From positions 581,321 to 629,465 of the forward strand of contig MFJV01000001.1 of the NCBI GenBank assembly GCA_001780985.1: a stretch of DNA of 48,145 bases, written 5' to 3'. Every line of letters begins with the position of its first letter. The first letter of the stretch is position 1. This document shows positions 17,029-26,311 of the stretch, in pieces. Position numbers and translations under genes: made by a program. This stretch comes from Candidatus Gottesmanbacteria bacterium RIFCSPLOWO2_01_FULL_43_11b. GTDB lineage: Bacteria > Patescibacteriota > Microgenomatia > UBA10105 > UBA927. Below the pieces are notes generated by a model. The model saw nothing but the letters and a program-made list of their open reading frames with translations, had not been told where the DNA came from and ran no database searches.

Positions 17029-17268
17029 CTATTTCTTTTTGAGAAGTTTAGACAGACGGGATTTGAGTCGGGCGGCCTTATTTGCGTGGATGATTCCTCG
17101 TTTTACCGCTTTATCTAGCTTTGTATAAGCCTCGGTGAGTTTTTTTTCTGTGGGTGATTTACGTACCGCACGGATTGTATCCTGCAGTGTTTTGGCAATT
17201 GTAGTATTTTGCCGTGATCGTTTTCGGTCGTGTGACAGTTTTTTAATTGCTTGAGCGGTAATCGGCAT
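17029..17268 (-). CDS. rpsT: 30S ribosomal protein S20
   Basis: The ORF is listed from 17304. The ATG at 17268 (MPITAQAIKKLSHDRKR) fits the family start and sits 7 bases behind a strong promoter. The 79 residues are basic and helical, with the S20 patterns KRSRQNTTIAKTL and KRGIIHANKAARLKSRL. S20 binds 16S rRNA early in small-subunit assembly. The length is close to the usual 80-90. The gene is divergent from murJ. Confidence 0.9.
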   Translation of the reverse strand: MPITAQAIKKLSHDRKRSRQNTTIAKTLQDTIRAVRKSPTEKKLTEAYTKLDKAVKRGIIHANKAARLKSRLSKLLKKK

Positions 17269-17275
17269 GGGGCAA

Positions 17276-17304
17276 AGTATACAAGATTCCCACTGTACGG
17301 TCAA
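17276..17304 (-). promoter_or_regulatory. rpsT promoter, near consensus
   Basis: The minus strand reads TTGACC, exactly 17 bases, then TATACT. The -10 ends 7 bases before the rpsT ATG, so S20 mRNA should be leaderless. This is one of the best promoters in the window. Confidence 0.75.
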
Positions 17305-17316
17305 TGCTGGTACTTT

Positions 17317-17322
17317 TATAAT
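17317..17322 (+). promoter_or_regulatory. -10 box of murJ
   Basis: TATAAT lies 9 bases before the murJ ATG. The -35 is not obvious. The region is shared with the divergent rpsT promoter. Confidence 0.55.
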
Positions 17323-17331
17323 AGGTGAGCT

Positions 17332-18981
17332 ATGGAGAAAATTTGGAGGGTTCTATCTAAAAGGCAGACAACGGTAGGATCGGCAGCGTTTATTCTTGTC
17401 TCCATGGTTGCAGCGTCAAGGATCTTGGGACTCATTCGGGACCGGTTGCTTTCTGCTCGGTTCGCCCCGGATGAGCTTGGAGTATATTTTGCTGCATTTC
17501 GACTCCCCAATCTTCTTTTTGAACTTCTCGTGATGGGAGCCTTGACGTCAGCGTTTATCCCTGTTTTTACGAAATACCTTACCCATAACAAGGAAAAAGA
17601 AGCATGGAAGATTGCGGCAATTCTTATAAATCTCGGTACAGTCTTGCTCTTGTTGCTCTCTCTTCCTGTTTTTCTCTGGGCAGAGAGTATTTCTCGTTTC
17701 TTTGCTCCGGGATTTTCTCCGGAACAAATTAGGCAGATGGCTGCATTTACGCGGTTTATGATCGGGCTCCAGGTACTTCCTCTCCTTATTGGAAATTTTT
17801 TTACAGGGATTCTGCAATCCTATAACCTCTTTCTTATTCCGGCAATGGCACCGGTTGTGTATAACATCGGTATCATCATCGGCATTATCGCCCTCACTCC
17901 GTTTTTAGGATTATGGGCGCCGGTAGTGGGTGTTGGATTTGGAGCAATACTTTTTATGGTAATTCAGCTTCCACTCCTGGTCCGAATCGGTTATCGCCAT
18001 ACTCTCGACACAAATCCGCAAACGCAGGGCGTAAAAGAAGTGGCGCATCTTATGGGACCGCGCACGCTGGGACTTGCTGTTTCTCAAATTGATACGACCG
18101 TAGATTTGATGCTGGCAAGTTTGCTCGGGTCCCGGATGGTTACGATTTTTAACTTTGCTCAACACCTACAACAACTACCCGTTGGACTCTTTGGTGCTAC
18201 CGTTGCTCAAGCAGCTCTTCCTCTTCTTTCAAAACAACTTGTGCATGGTAATAAAGATGAATTTAAACACACACTCATCCGTGCGGTTCATCAAATTCTC
18301 TTTTTTGTCCTTCCCGCATCCGCACTATTTATAGTACTGCGTATTCCTATGGTTCGGTTGGTATTTGGTGCGTCACGGTTTGACTGGGAGGCAACGGTTT
18401 TAACCGGCATGACGCTTTCTGCATTTAGTATTTCTCTTTTTGCTCAATCTGTTTCTCATGTGTTTGCGCGGGGGTTTTATGCGCTCTACGACACAAAAAC
18501 TCCTGTAATGATTGGTATTGCCGCAATTGCAATTAATACTATATTGTCCATTCTCTTTATTACTTGGTTCCAATTGCCCATCTGGTCACTTGGAGTATCG
18601 ACCTCCATTGCAAGTATTATTAATGTCATTCTTCTTTTTTGGTTTCTTGACCGACGGGTAGGACGATTTTCCCGATGGGACCTCTTCGGTCCGCCTATTA
18701 AAATGGCAATTGCGGCCGGGTTAACCGGTATTGCTCTCTATATACCGTTAAAACTTCTCGATCAACTTGTCTTTGACACGACACGGGTGTTAGGGCTCCT
18801 GCTTTTAACCGGAGTCAGCGGATTTATCGGACTGTCGACGTATCTTTTTCTCTCTTGGGTTCTTGGAGTTGGCGAGGTGCGGTTCTTCTTGAGTCTCATT
18901 AGCCGCGTTAAAAGATTGCGAGTCCTCTTTGAGCCAGCAGGCGAAGTCGTCAACGGCGGCATGGGAGACAAAATGTCCTGA
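17332..18981 (+). CDS. murJ: lipid II flippase MurJ
   Basis: The 549 residues form a polytopic membrane protein with roughly 14 hydrophobic segments. The N-terminal signature SRILGLIRDRLLSARFA and AFRLPNLLFELLVMGALTSAFIPVF are classic MurJ/MVF motifs, including the conserved arginines of the central cavity. MurJ moves lipid II across the cytoplasmic membrane for peptidoglycan polymerisation. This agrees with the Ddl-like, FemAB and LCP genes nearby. It stands alone between rpsT and the convergent DUF2079 gene. Confidence 0.93.
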   Translation: MEKIWRVLSKRQTTVGSAAFILVSMVAASRILGLIRDRLLSARFAPDELGVYFAAFRLPNLLFELLVMGALTSAFIPVFTKYLTHNKEKEAWKIAAILINLGTVLLLLLSLPVFLWAESISRFFAPGFSPEQIRQMAAFTRFMIGLQVLPLLIGNFFTGILQSYNLFLIPAMAPVVYNIGIIIGIIALTPFLGLWAPVVGVGFGAILFMVIQLPLLVRIGYRHTLDTNPQTQGVKEVAHLMGPRTLGLAVSQIDTTVDLMLASLLGSRMVTIFNFAQHLQQLPVGLFGATVAQAALPLLSKQLVHGNKDEFKHTLIRAVHQILFFVLPASALFIVLRIPMVRLVFGASRFDWEATVLTGMTLSAFSISLFAQSVSHVFARGFYALYDTKTPVMIGIAAIAINTILSILFITWFQLPIWSLGVSTSIASIINVILLFWFLDRRVGRFSRWDLFGPPIKMAIAAGLTGIALYIPLKLLDQLVFDTTRVLGLLLLTGVSGFIGLSTYLFLSWVLGVGEVRFFLSLISRVKRLRVLFEPAGEVVNGGMGDKMS

Positions 18982-18994
18982 TATTTCTTAATAT

Positions 18995-20350
18995 TTATTC
19001 GTTGACGCGATAAAGTTTTGCGTCACCCACAGACCGTTCCAATGTAATAGTTCCTGCATTCTCCATATTTATTACCGCGCGGGTAAAATTTTCGTTGGTT
19101 TCAAGAAGCTGGGTGAGCCATTGGTTGGGGCGGAGGTCGACGAGAAGATATTCGGCATTCTTGTCAAAATCGAGCCACCAACAGTTTCGTTGTCCACACC
19201 GATTATCATCAAAATCATGTTGACGGGGCCACACGAGATATATATATTGCCGATGTGAAACATGGGGGACAAGATTTTGCTGCGTTGCCAGACGAATGTT
19301 TTCCGGAATAGTTGCTATAAGTTTACGATTATCTTCCATCCACGGTTCCTCTCTCCAAAATGCTGGTTTTGAAAGTTTATTAAGGGGAAGGTGAAAGAAA
19401 AATTGTAGTAAAACAGCAACAACAAGCAATGCGATGGAAATAAATTGAATATTCTTTTTACGGAATCGCGAGAGTGCCTCGAGTGTTCCGAGTGTAAGAA
19501 TCGGAGCCAGGGTAATGCGGTGGTGCATGAATGGGCTCCACATCCGGGAAAATTCCGGACCGGTGACAAAATACTGTGCAAGATCAAATAACATTGCAAG
19601 CATTGCTCCGGGGGAAAGAAGGGGTAAGAAAGAAAACCAAGAGAGAGAATAGAGCCACACTTGTCTTTTTTCAGAGTTATCGAAGAATTGCCGAGCAATT
19701 TCGATTGGGTTAGTCGAAATCTGTGGCCAGTACTGGAACGGATAAAACAAGGTGATTATTTTTGAAGAGAGAAGACTGGCGGCAATACCGCCAAATATAA
19801 AAATTGGTTTCTTATATATGAATCCAAACGAAGCAAGAAGTATCCCCATGTTTTCTTGTGTGGCAAGCATAAGAATGAGTGTGATTGCAGCAAGTGTTTT
19901 CTTTTTTGTCTCAAAAAAATAGAGAAACCAGACGGCCAATCCAACCCCAATAACGACAGGATGAAAATCAAAAAATATTGCGTACTGAATTCCGTAAAAA
20001 AGACTATAGAGAAACGCAACGACGAAAGAGGTAAACGGTGAAAATTTTCTCAGGAGAGAAAGTTTATAGATGGCAACGACAGAAAGACTTATCCAAAATG
20101 CCTGGAATAGTAAAAGAATTCTCACGTCATTCCAGAGGAAGTAGAGGGGAGACAAAAAGGGGAGTGTGAGAGTTAAGTGATCACCTAAAATAAATCTGTC
20201 TTTTATTGTATTAAACGGGGATAAAAATCGGGAATACTGCCAAACCGCCTGATCGTAGAGTCCAAGATCAAATCCGCCCGACTCAAAACGCACGTGGCGG
20301 ATTATAGAGAGAGCCGCATATGCAATGGAAAGAAAAAAAATAGCGATCAC
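18995..20350 (-). CDS. DUF2079-like polytopic membrane protein
   Basis: The start is GTG, directly after the stop of the preceding GH39-like gene. The 451 residues contain about nine membrane helices. The N-terminal signature RHVRFESGGFDLGLYDQAVWQ is typical of DUF2079 proteins, which resemble GT-C-fold glycosyltransferases. The C-terminal ~130 residues are soluble and end in a beta-rich part. A role in transferring sugars from a lipid carrier to surface molecules is plausible but unproven. It is third in an operon with a cohesin-like protein and a glycosidase. Confidence 0.75.
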   Translation of the reverse strand: MIAIFFLSIAYAALSIIRHVRFESGGFDLGLYDQAVWQYSRFLSPFNTIKDRFILGDHLTLTLPFLSPLYFLWNDVRILLLFQAFWISLSVVAIYKLSLLRKFSPFTSFVVAFLYSLFYGIQYAIFFDFHPVVIGVGLAVWFLYFFETKKKTLAAITLILMLATQENMGILLASFGFIYKKPIFIFGGIAASLLSSKIITLFYPFQYWPQISTNPIEIARQFFDNSEKRQVWLYSLSWFSFLPLLSPGAMLAMLFDLAQYFVTGPEFSRMWSPFMHHRITLAPILTLGTLEALSRFRKKNIQFISIALLVVAVLLQFFFHLPLNKLSKPAFWREEPWMEDNRKLIATIPENIRLATQQNLVPHVSHRQYIYLVWPRQHDFDDNRCGQRNCWWLDFDKNAEYLLVDLRPNQWLTQLLETNENFTRAVINMENAGTITLERSVGDAKLYRVNE

Positions 20351-20351
20351 T

Positions 20352-21743
20352 TTATTTCGAAATTTCTATAATTGCGATGCTTTGGGCAGCCATGAATACG
20401 TCTCGTTTGAGCGTTCCGTCAGTAACGACTTCAGTAAAGCGCACGTCTCTTCCAAAAAGGAATCGCTCCCGCCATGAATACGATCCCGGGTCAAGGTTAG
20501 TAAGTGTTACGGGAACATTTTCACTATGTGATCCTCCCTCATCAAAATTTACAAGCAACACGCGAATCGTGCTATTTCGGGAACTCGCAAATCCGGTTAC
20601 CCAACTGCCTTCTCCTGTAAGAAGAAGTCGTTTACCTGTCATTGCGTCAATGAAATTAAAGACAGAGTAGCGGGGTTTAGGTTTCGTACCATTATCCTCG
20701 TGGGTAATAAGTCCCCATCCGGATCCGTCTTCTTGGTTGGGGCCGTCTTTGAGTTGAAATGAAAAGAGATGTTGGGGCCTTCCTGAAATTAGCTGTCGGA
20801 TAACAGCCGCTGTGTGAGCAGCTGCATAGGTTGTCCCATACCGTTTGTCTTTTCCGCCAGTAAATCCGAATTCAGTAATGAGTTTTGGTATAAGGGTAAA
20901 GTTTGGGTAAGGAAGGAGCCATGAAATAATGTCGCGCTGGTCTTTATTAAACCGAGTGGGATTTTCCAAATATGAGTGCCACGAAAGAAAATCCACTCTG
21001 TTGCCGCTTTGGACGAGTGCGAGAATCCAATTTTTGTATAATCCTGTGGTTCCGGGTCCTCCCAGGAAAAATCGATTGACGCTTGTTGCGTTATTGGCGC
21101 CAATACTTGCATATCTATAGAGCGTAATATAGTCGGAGACAGACCATTTACCAAATTGTGCAAGATCCGGCTCGTTCCACACTTCATAAAAGACACCTGT
21201 GATATTGCGTTGATTTTTACCGCTGTAGTGTTCAATAGTTTTTTGAACCACAAGCGACCACTCATCCCAATTTTCCGGGGGACTAGTGATATTTCCATCT
21301 TTGGCAATTGGTGCCGGCATGAATGATAGTGATAGAAGCGGTTTTGCGCCTGTTTGACTAATTGTGTCGATAGCAGCGTCGAGCCGTGACCAATCAAAAG
21401 CGAGACTTCCATCTGATCGTGTGACAACATTGTAGTGATCATAGATGTGATCGAGTCGGATGAGTCGTGGTTTAAGTGCGCGTACTTCACTTACCACAGG
21501 AGCGAGCATATCCGTAGACTCTTCGCCTCCCTGGGCAAAAGCGTGAAAAAATGTTGTATCGATATCTTCAAGCGTTGTTTTAGTATCAACAATGATGTTG
21601 GCTGGAGTTCCGAGCGCACGTATTAGGAGAGATACAGTTTGGTAGGAAACGAGAAGGAGGAAGGGAAGAAAGAAAATAATCGCAATAAGCGAAATAATAC
21701 TTGTGGTTTTTGGTGATACCCGTCGTTCAAGAAAGTTTGCCAT
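20352..21743 (-). CDS. membrane-anchored GH39-like glycoside hydrolase
   Basis: The listed start is GTG at 21761. The ATG at 21743 (MANFLERRVSPK) is at least as likely. Both overlap the end of the upstream gene. After a membrane helix (IISLIAIIFFLPFLLLVSY) comes a TIM-barrel glycosidase. The acid/base glutamate is in FYEVWNEPDLAQFG, a WHSYLENP strand follows, and the nucleophile glutamate is in PKLITEFGFTGG. A C-terminal beta domain closes the chain. This is the clan GH-A pattern closest to GH39 xylosidases/iduronidases. The anchor puts it outside the membrane. Its substrate is unknown. Confidence 0.8.
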   Translation of the reverse strand: MANFLERRVSPKTTSIISLIAIIFFLPFLLLVSYQTVSLLIRALGTPANIIVDTKTTLEDIDTTFFHAFAQGGEESTDMLAPVVSEVRALKPRLIRLDHIYDHYNVVTRSDGSLAFDWSRLDAAIDTISQTGAKPLLSLSFMPAPIAKDGNITSPPENWDEWSLVVQKTIEHYSGKNQRNITGVFYEVWNEPDLAQFGKWSVSDYITLYRYASIGANNATSVNRFFLGGPGTTGLYKNWILALVQSGNRVDFLSWHSYLENPTRFNKDQRDIISWLLPYPNFTLIPKLITEFGFTGGKDKRYGTTYAAAHTAAVIRQLISGRPQHLFSFQLKDGPNQEDGSGWGLITHEDNGTKPKPRYSVFNFIDAMTGKRLLLTGEGSWVTGFASSRNSTIRVLLVNFDEGGSHSENVPVTLTNLDPGSYSWRERFLFGRDVRFTEVVTDGTLKRDVFMAAQSIAIIEISK

Positions 21744-22737
21744 AACGGGAGAGGACTCCACTTAGTAAGAGTAAGAAGCCGAGGGAAAGGAGGAAAATTG
21801 TTGTTTCAACAGTTCCGGCAACAGGAGTGGCGCTATCTGTTGACGCTTCGTTCCCACCTCCTGCAGCAACGATAAATGACGTAGATGATGTTTGCGTTTG
21901 GCCGCTTACCGGATCAATCGCACTAGCCACCACGCTATGGGTACCATCAACAAGAGGAATGGTTGGAGTGTATGACCAATTACCATTTGCATCAGCGGTA
22001 ACGGTTACCGTAACGGGGTTAGAGCGAATAACGAGGGTTACTGTTGACCCCGGTGGAGCTTTACCGGTAATAGTAGGTAATTCGTCAGCAACGCTCTCAT
22101 TCTTTTCCGGCGCTATAATAAGGACTGCAGATGAGCTTGCATCACCAGATTGCGTACTTTCTTCTTCGTCAGAAAGCGTCGGGGTAGGAAGAGGGACTGT
22201 TGTTTCCTGACTTCCACCTGTAATAGTTACTCTGGCTGGTGTTGTTCCCACAAGCACATTTGCACTCTCTTCGCCAAGACCTCCGACAAAGGTAGTGGAA
22301 GCAAAACGAACAGATACAGGTGCTTCTGTTGCAGCGAGTGCTTTAAAACGGACGACTGCGGCGGTTCCGATTCCTGTAATTGGTTGAGATGTATTTGGTG
22401 CACCAACCGCAATTGATGCAGTACCGGAATCAACACTCCCGGAGGTAAGTATGTTTGGGAATAGTTGGCCATTGGTTATACTTTCAGCTTGAAGTTTTTC
22501 AGGGTCAAAGGAGAGGGCAATTTCAGCCGTGACGACCTGGTTTTCTCCAGTATCAATTCGTACATCGATACTAAAGGATTCGCCGGTCGTTGTTTCAACC
22601 GTTGCAGGGAGTAGGGAGAGGGTTGTTGCGGGGGTTGCGCGTTTCCGCAGTTCCTGCTGTTGAGAAACGAGAAATACCGTTACCGGAATAGCAAGAAGCA
22701 CTAGAATAGCAACAATAATGAGTATCACTCGTTTCAT
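21727..22737 (-). CDS. cohesin-like and Ig-like surface protein with sorting-like C-terminus
   Basis: The 336 residues begin with a membrane/signal helix (ILIIVAILVLLAIPVTVFLV). A cohesin-type domain follows, marked by VRIDTGENQVVTAEIALSFDPEKL and an alternating beta pattern. Next come an acidic linker, a bacterial Ig-like domain (PPGSTVTLVIRSNP, GNWSYTPTIPLVDG) and the end TPVAGTVE plus helix plus SRYGKLS, an LPXTG-like signal. Cohesin modules bind dockerins in cellulosomes, but isolated ones occur widely. It heads the operon and overlaps the glycosidase gene, suggesting that the two act together at the surface. Confidence 0.75.
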   Translation of the reverse strand: MKRVILIIVAILVLLAIPVTVFLVSQQQELRKRATPATTLSLLPATVETTTGESFSIDVRIDTGENQVVTAEIALSFDPEKLQAESITNGQLFPNILTSGSVDSGTASIAVGAPNTSQPITGIGTAAVVRFKALAATEAPVSVRFASTTFVGGLGEESANVLVGTTPARVTITGGSQETTVPLPTPTLSDEEESTQSGDASSSAVLIIAPEKNESVADELPTITGKAPPGSTVTLVIRSNPVTVTVTADANGNWSYTPTIPLVDGTHSVVASAIDPVSGQTQTSSTSFIVAAGGGNEASTDSATPVAGTVETTIFLLSLGFLLLLSGVLSRYGKLS

Positions 22738-22746
22738 TACTTCTCT

Positions 22747-22775
22747 ATTATGGCCAAATGCACCCCCCTTGGCAA
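22747..22775 (-). promoter_or_regulatory. promoter of the cohesin/GH39/DUF2079 operon
   Basis: The minus strand reads TTGCCA, 17 bases, CATAAT, with 9 bases to the ATG at 22737. It is divergent from the hrcA promoter. Confidence 0.55.
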
Positions 22776-22786
22776 TACCTTACCCC

Positions 22787-22823
22787 TTGACAAATATTAG
22801 CACTCTGTATATATTAGTGCTAA
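22787..22823 (+). promoter_or_regulatory. hrcA promoter with CIRCE operator
   Basis: TTGACA (22787), a 17-base spacer and TATATT (22810) form a sigma-A type promoter. Lying across the -10 is the inverted repeat TTAGCACTC (22797-22805), 9 bases, TAGTGCTAA (22815-22823). It matches the CIRCE consensus at 17 of 18 bases. HrcA is known to bind CIRCE and repress chaperone operons until heat shock titrates GroEL. The operon is therefore self-regulated. The ATG is 4 bases after the operator. Confidence 0.92.
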
Positions 22824-22827
22824 CTCT

Positions 22828-23562
22828 ATGGATCCGACACAAAATTTGACCCAACGACAGATTCATATACTCAAAGCAATTATTGAGGAATACATCAATA
22901 GTGCCGAACCGGTCGGATCTGAAACACTCGAGAAAAAGTATAATTTTGATGTGTCACCGGCAACGATCCGTAATGAAATGGTTCGTTTAACTGACCTTGG
23001 GCTTTTAAAACAGCCGCATACCTCTGCAGGAAGATCACCAACGACCATTGCCTTAAAATATTACGTCGGCAATCTCATGAAAACAAAAGACATGTCGGTC
23101 GCAGAAGAAGTTGCTGTCAAAGAGAAAATTTGGGACTATCGGCAAGAGGTCGACAAACTTCTTCGCGAAGCTACAAAAACTTTGGCAGACAAAACCAAAG
23201 CATTAGCTCTCACAGCAACCAATGAGGGTGATCTGTATTATGCAGGAACTGCCAATATATTAGAAATGCCTGAGTTTTATGATTACGAACTCACCCACGA
23301 CCTTTTAGCATCATTGGATCAGTTTGATTTTTGGTGGAAAGTGCTTGCTGCCCATGAAGATCCGTTTTATATATTAGTTGGTGAAGGTCCGATGTCGCAT
23401 GGAGCTCTTTCACAATGTAGTTTTGTCTATCATAAATTTTCTACCCCGCACGTATCCGGCGCAATTGGAGTCGTTGGGCCTTCCAGACTCGATTTCTCCA
23501 CAGTTATTCCGGTTGTTCGGTATATGGGCGGTCTGATTCGGCAATTGGGGAGCAATTGGTAA
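22828..23562 (+). CDS. hrcA: heat-inducible transcription repressor HrcA
   Basis: The 244 residues begin with the winged helix typical of HrcA (QRQIHILKAIIEEYINSAEPVGS, SPATIRNEMVRLTDLGLL, HTSAGRSPT). The protein is about 100 residues shorter than the Bacillus protein, with the central insert and part of the GAF-like domain reduced. It represses the operon through the CIRCE site just upstream. The stop codon is followed after one base by grpE. Confidence 0.92.
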   Translation: MDPTQNLTQRQIHILKAIIEEYINSAEPVGSETLEKKYNFDVSPATIRNEMVRLTDLGLLKQPHTSAGRSPTTIALKYYVGNLMKTKDMSVAEEVAVKEKIWDYRQEVDKLLREATKTLADKTKALALTATNEGDLYYAGTANILEMPEFYDYELTHDLLASLDQFDFWWKVLAAHEDPFYILVGEGPMSHGALSQCSFVYHKFSTPHVSGAIGVVGPSRLDFSTVIPVVRYMGGLIRQLGSNW

Positions 23563-23563
23563 G

Positions 23564-23971
23564 ATGAAAAAGAAAATTGTTGATGACTGGAAGACAAAAT
23601 ATGTACGGGCGTTAGCGGATTATCAAAATCTGGAGAAGCGTACATGGAACGAAAAAGAGGAATCGCGGCGATTTGCGATACAAATTTTTTTAGAGCGACT
23701 GTTACCGGTAGTTGACACATTTGAACGGGCAACGAAGCATATTAATGATCAGGGCTTAACACTCGCACAAAAAGAACTCGAAGCGGTTTTAGCTGAATTT
23801 GGAGTAACGAAAATTAAAACAGCCGGGCGTGAATTTAATCCGCATGAGATGGAATGTATTGAAGTTACGACAGGTGAAGAAAATAAAGTTGTTGAAGAGT
23901 TGCAGTCCGGATACAAATTGCATGAAAAGATATTACGAGTTGCAAAAGTAAAAGTTGGTACGGAGGTATAA
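23564..23971 (+). CDS. grpE: nucleotide exchange factor GrpE
   Basis: The protein has 135 residues and starts immediately after hrcA. A helical part ([39 protein letters not shown]) is followed by the beta-rich head that contacts DnaK ([36 protein letters not shown]). The long N-terminal coil of larger GrpE proteins is short here. GrpE releases ADP from DnaK. The gene order hrcA-grpE-dnaK confirms the call. Confidence 0.93.
   Translation: MKKKIVDDWKTKYVRALADYQNLEKRTWNEKEESRRFAIQIFLERLLPVVDTFERATKHINDQGLTLAQKELEAVLAEFGVTKIKTAGREFNPHEMECIEVTTGEENKVVEELQSGYKLHEKILRVAKVKVGTEV
23962..23967 (+). promoter_or_regulatory. strong Shine-Dalgarno sequence of dnaK
   Basis: GGAGGT lies 8 bases before the ATG at 23976. 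This decides the dnaK start against the listed upstream start at 23955. It contrasts with the many genes here that lack any such site. Confidence 0.8.
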
Positions 23972-23975
23972 ACAT

Positions 23976-25877
23976 ATGGCTAAAATAATCGGTATTGATC
24001 TTGGAACAACAAATTCATGTGTTGCGGTGATGGAGGGTGGATCTCCTAAGGTCATTCACTCTGCTGAAGGCCGCAATGTTATCCCGTCGGTCGTTGATCC
24101 GATTAAAAATATCGTGGGAGATGTCGCAAAACGTCAGATGGTGTTAAACCCCAAATCAACAGTATTTTCCATTAAGAGACTCGTGGGAAGAAAGTTTACG
24201 GATAAAAGCGTCCAATTTGACATGAAGTGGCTCCCGTATACGATTAAATCCGGTAAAAACGAGATGGCGGTTGTTGAAGTGGAAGGCCGACAATTTACCC
24301 CACAGGAAATTTCCGCAAAAATTTTAAGCAAAATTAAAGCAGATGCAGAAAAATACCTCGGTGAACCGGTAAAACAGGCCGTCATTACGGTGCCTGCTTA
24401 CTTTGACGACAGTCAACGCCAGGCTACCAAACAAGCAGGTGAAATTGCGGGTCTTGAGGTCATGCGGATTCTCAATGAACCGACTGCCGCGTCTCTTGCC
24501 TACGGACTTGATAAGAAAAACGCCCACACGATCGCTGTCTATGATTTGGGCGGAGGAACATTTGACATTTCCATTTTAGAGCTTGGCGAAGGCGTCTATG
24601 AAGTTAAAGCAACAAATGGTGATACACACCTTGGTGGAGATGATTTTGACAAAGTAATTTTAGACTGGCTTGCAGAAGAATTTAAAAAAGAGCATAATGT
24701 TGATCTTCGAAAAGATCCGCAGGCACTTCAGCGACTCCGTGACGGAGCAGAGAAAGCAAAAATTGAACTCTCAAGTTCAACAGAGGCAGAAATAAACCTG
24801 CCGTTTATTACTCAAGGGAAAGAAGGGCCATTGCATCTTGTCGTAAAACTTAACAGAGCAAAACTCGAAAGCTTAGTTGGTGATCTAATAACTAAATCAA
24901 TTGAACCGGTCAAAAAGTGTTTGGCTGATGGCAAAAAGAACACAAGCGACATTGATGAAATAGTTATGGTCGGCGGCATGACGAGAATGCCCAAAGTTAT
25001 TGAAGTTGTCAAAAACTTCTTTGGCAAAGATCCCAATCGATCAGTTAATCCCGATGAAGTGGTTGCCGTGGGAGCAGCAGTACAGGCAGGTGTTCTTGCA
25101 GGGGACGTTAAAGACGTGGTTCTTCTTGATGTAACACCGTTAACGTTGGGAGTTGAGACTTTAGGAAGCGTTTCAACGCCATTAATTCAAAGAAATACAA
25201 CGGTTCCTACAAGTAAAGCCGAAATTTTTTCAACAGCGGCTGATAATCAAACATCAGTCGAAATTAATGTACTTCAAGGGGAGAGACCGATGGCAGCTGA
25301 TAATAAATCTCTCGGTCGCTTCATCCTTTCCGGCATTCCTCCGGCACCTCGGGGGGTACCACAAGTGGAAGTGACCTTTGATATTGATGCCTCAGGCATC
25401 CTTGCCGTCACAGCAAAAGATAAGGCAACAGGGAAGACAAATACTATTAAAATTACAGGTTCGACGGGACTATCCAAAGACGAAGTCGAAAAAATGAGGA
25501 AAGAAGCAGAAGAGCACGCAAGTGAAGATTCTGCAAAGAAAGAGAAGATAGAAGCGAGAAATAAAGCGGACAACATGATCTATGTGGCCGAAAAAACTCT
25601 TAAAGACGCAGGCGACAAAGCCAAACCAGAGGATAAGACCGCAATTGAAGAAAAAGTGAAAGCCTTGAAAGATATTCTTGAGTCGGGAAGCAAAGAAGAC
25701 CTGGAAACCAAAACAAGTGAACTTTCCGACGCAGTCCAAAAAATTGGAGCTAGTATGTACCAAGGTCAGCAAGGACAAGATCAACCTGTTGATGATGGGC
25801 AGAAGTCCGGCAAAGCCGGATCCGCCCCTGGCGGAAAAGATGAGAAGAAAGTAGAGGAAGGGGAAGTGGTGAGCTAA
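23976..25877 (+). CDS. dnaK: chaperone DnaK (Hsp70)
   Basis: The start [14 protein letters not shown] follows a strong ribosome binding site. The 633 residues contain the complete ATPase domain ([25 protein letters not shown]), the linker [13 protein letters not shown] and the substrate-binding domain, then a helical lid. DnaK binds unfolded peptides with DnaJ and GrpE. Near the C-terminus a 30-base G+C-rich palindromic insert (25806-25835) adds [10 protein letters not shown] to the disordered tail, where it should be tolerated. The expected EEVD-like acidic tail is replaced by [10 protein letters not shown]. Confidence 0.97.
   Translation: MAKIIGIDLGTTNSCVAVMEGGSPKVIHSAEGRNVIPSVVDPIKNIVGDVAKRQMVLNPKSTVFSIKRLVGRKFTDKSVQFDMKWLPYTIKSGKNEMAVVEVEGRQFTPQEISAKILSKIKADAEKYLGEPVKQAVITVPAYFDDSQRQATKQAGEIAGLEVMRILNEPTAASLAYGLDKKNAHTIAVYDLGGGTFDISILELGEGVYEVKATNGDTHLGGDDFDKVILDWLAEEFKKEHNVDLRKDPQALQRLRDGAEKAKIELSSSTEAEINLPFITQGKEGPLHLVVKLNRAKLESLVGDLITKSIEPVKKCLADGKKNTSDIDEIVMVGGMTRMPKVIEVVKNFFGKDPNRSVNPDEVVAVGAAVQAGVLAGDVKDVVLLDVTPLTLGVETLGSVSTPLIQRNTTVPTSKAEIFSTAADNQTSVEINVLQGERPMAADNKSLGRFILSGIPPAPRGVPQVEVTFDIDASGILAVTAKDKATGKTNTIKITGSTGLSKDEVEKMRKEAEEHASEDSAKKEKIEARNKADNMIYVAEKTLKDAGDKAKPEDKTAIEEKVKALKDILESGSKEDLETKTSELSDAVQKIGASMYQGQQGQDQPVDDGQKSGKAGSAPGGKDEKKVEEGEVVS
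25806..25835. repeat. in-frame tandem palindrome in the dnaK tail
   Basis: Two adjacent hairpins, TCCGGC-AAA-GCCGGA and TCCGCC-CCT-GGCGGA, meet at GGATCC. The plan is identical in length and layout to the LCP-gene element at 12090, but the stem and loop bases differ. Confidence 0.85.
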
Positions 25878-25879
25878 CA

Positions 25880-26311
25880 ATGAATAAGAAAAGTAAACAA
25901 TTCAATATTGAGCTATTTGTTGTCTGCGATTATGCTATGTTTTCGCAAGATGGAAAGTTATCACTGCTTGGAATTTTCGATAGAATCTTTACCAAAACAT
26001 TACCCGCCAATCATCCAAGAATGATCGTTGCAGCCACGTTAGTTGGTAATGGCAATGAAGAATGCAAGGTCAATATAGAATTCATTGCGCCTGATGGTAG
26101 TTTGGTAATGCAAAATCAATCGCCATCAATGATGGTAAAATTGGGACCAAATGGAAAAGGGAATGTTATTAGTGAAATAGTTGGATTTCCAATACAAACA
26201 ACAGGGCAGTATAAAATCCGCATGCTCATAAATGGAGAATCGAGACGAGAGATCCCCCTCTATGCGCAGAAGGTAGTAGTTAATGAAGGCTTTGGAAAAC
26301 AACCCAATTGA
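25880..26311 (+). CDS. DUF6941-like protein inside the heat-shock operon
   Basis: The 143 residues form a predicted all-beta domain with the signature FVVCDYAMFSQDGKLSLLGIFDRIF near the start, which I associate with DUF6941 proteins of unknown function. There is no signal peptide or membrane segment. The ATG comes two bases after the dnaK stop, so it is surely transcribed with dnaK. A protein-quality-control role is suggested only by position. Its codon use is more A+T-rich than that of dnaK. Confidence 0.7.
   Translation: MNKKSKQFNIELFVVCDYAMFSQDGKLSLLGIFDRIFTKTLPANHPRMIVAATLVGNGNEECKVNIEFIAPDGSLVMQNQSPSMMVKLGPNGKGNVISEIVGFPIQTTGQYKIRMLINGESRREIPLYAQKVVVNEGFGKQPN

Noticed and set aside
25470-25880. 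136-residue Phe/Cys-rich minus-strand ORF across the dnaK tail
   Set aside because: It is a shadow of the Lys/Glu-rich dnaK C-terminus; dnaK itself is unmistakable.
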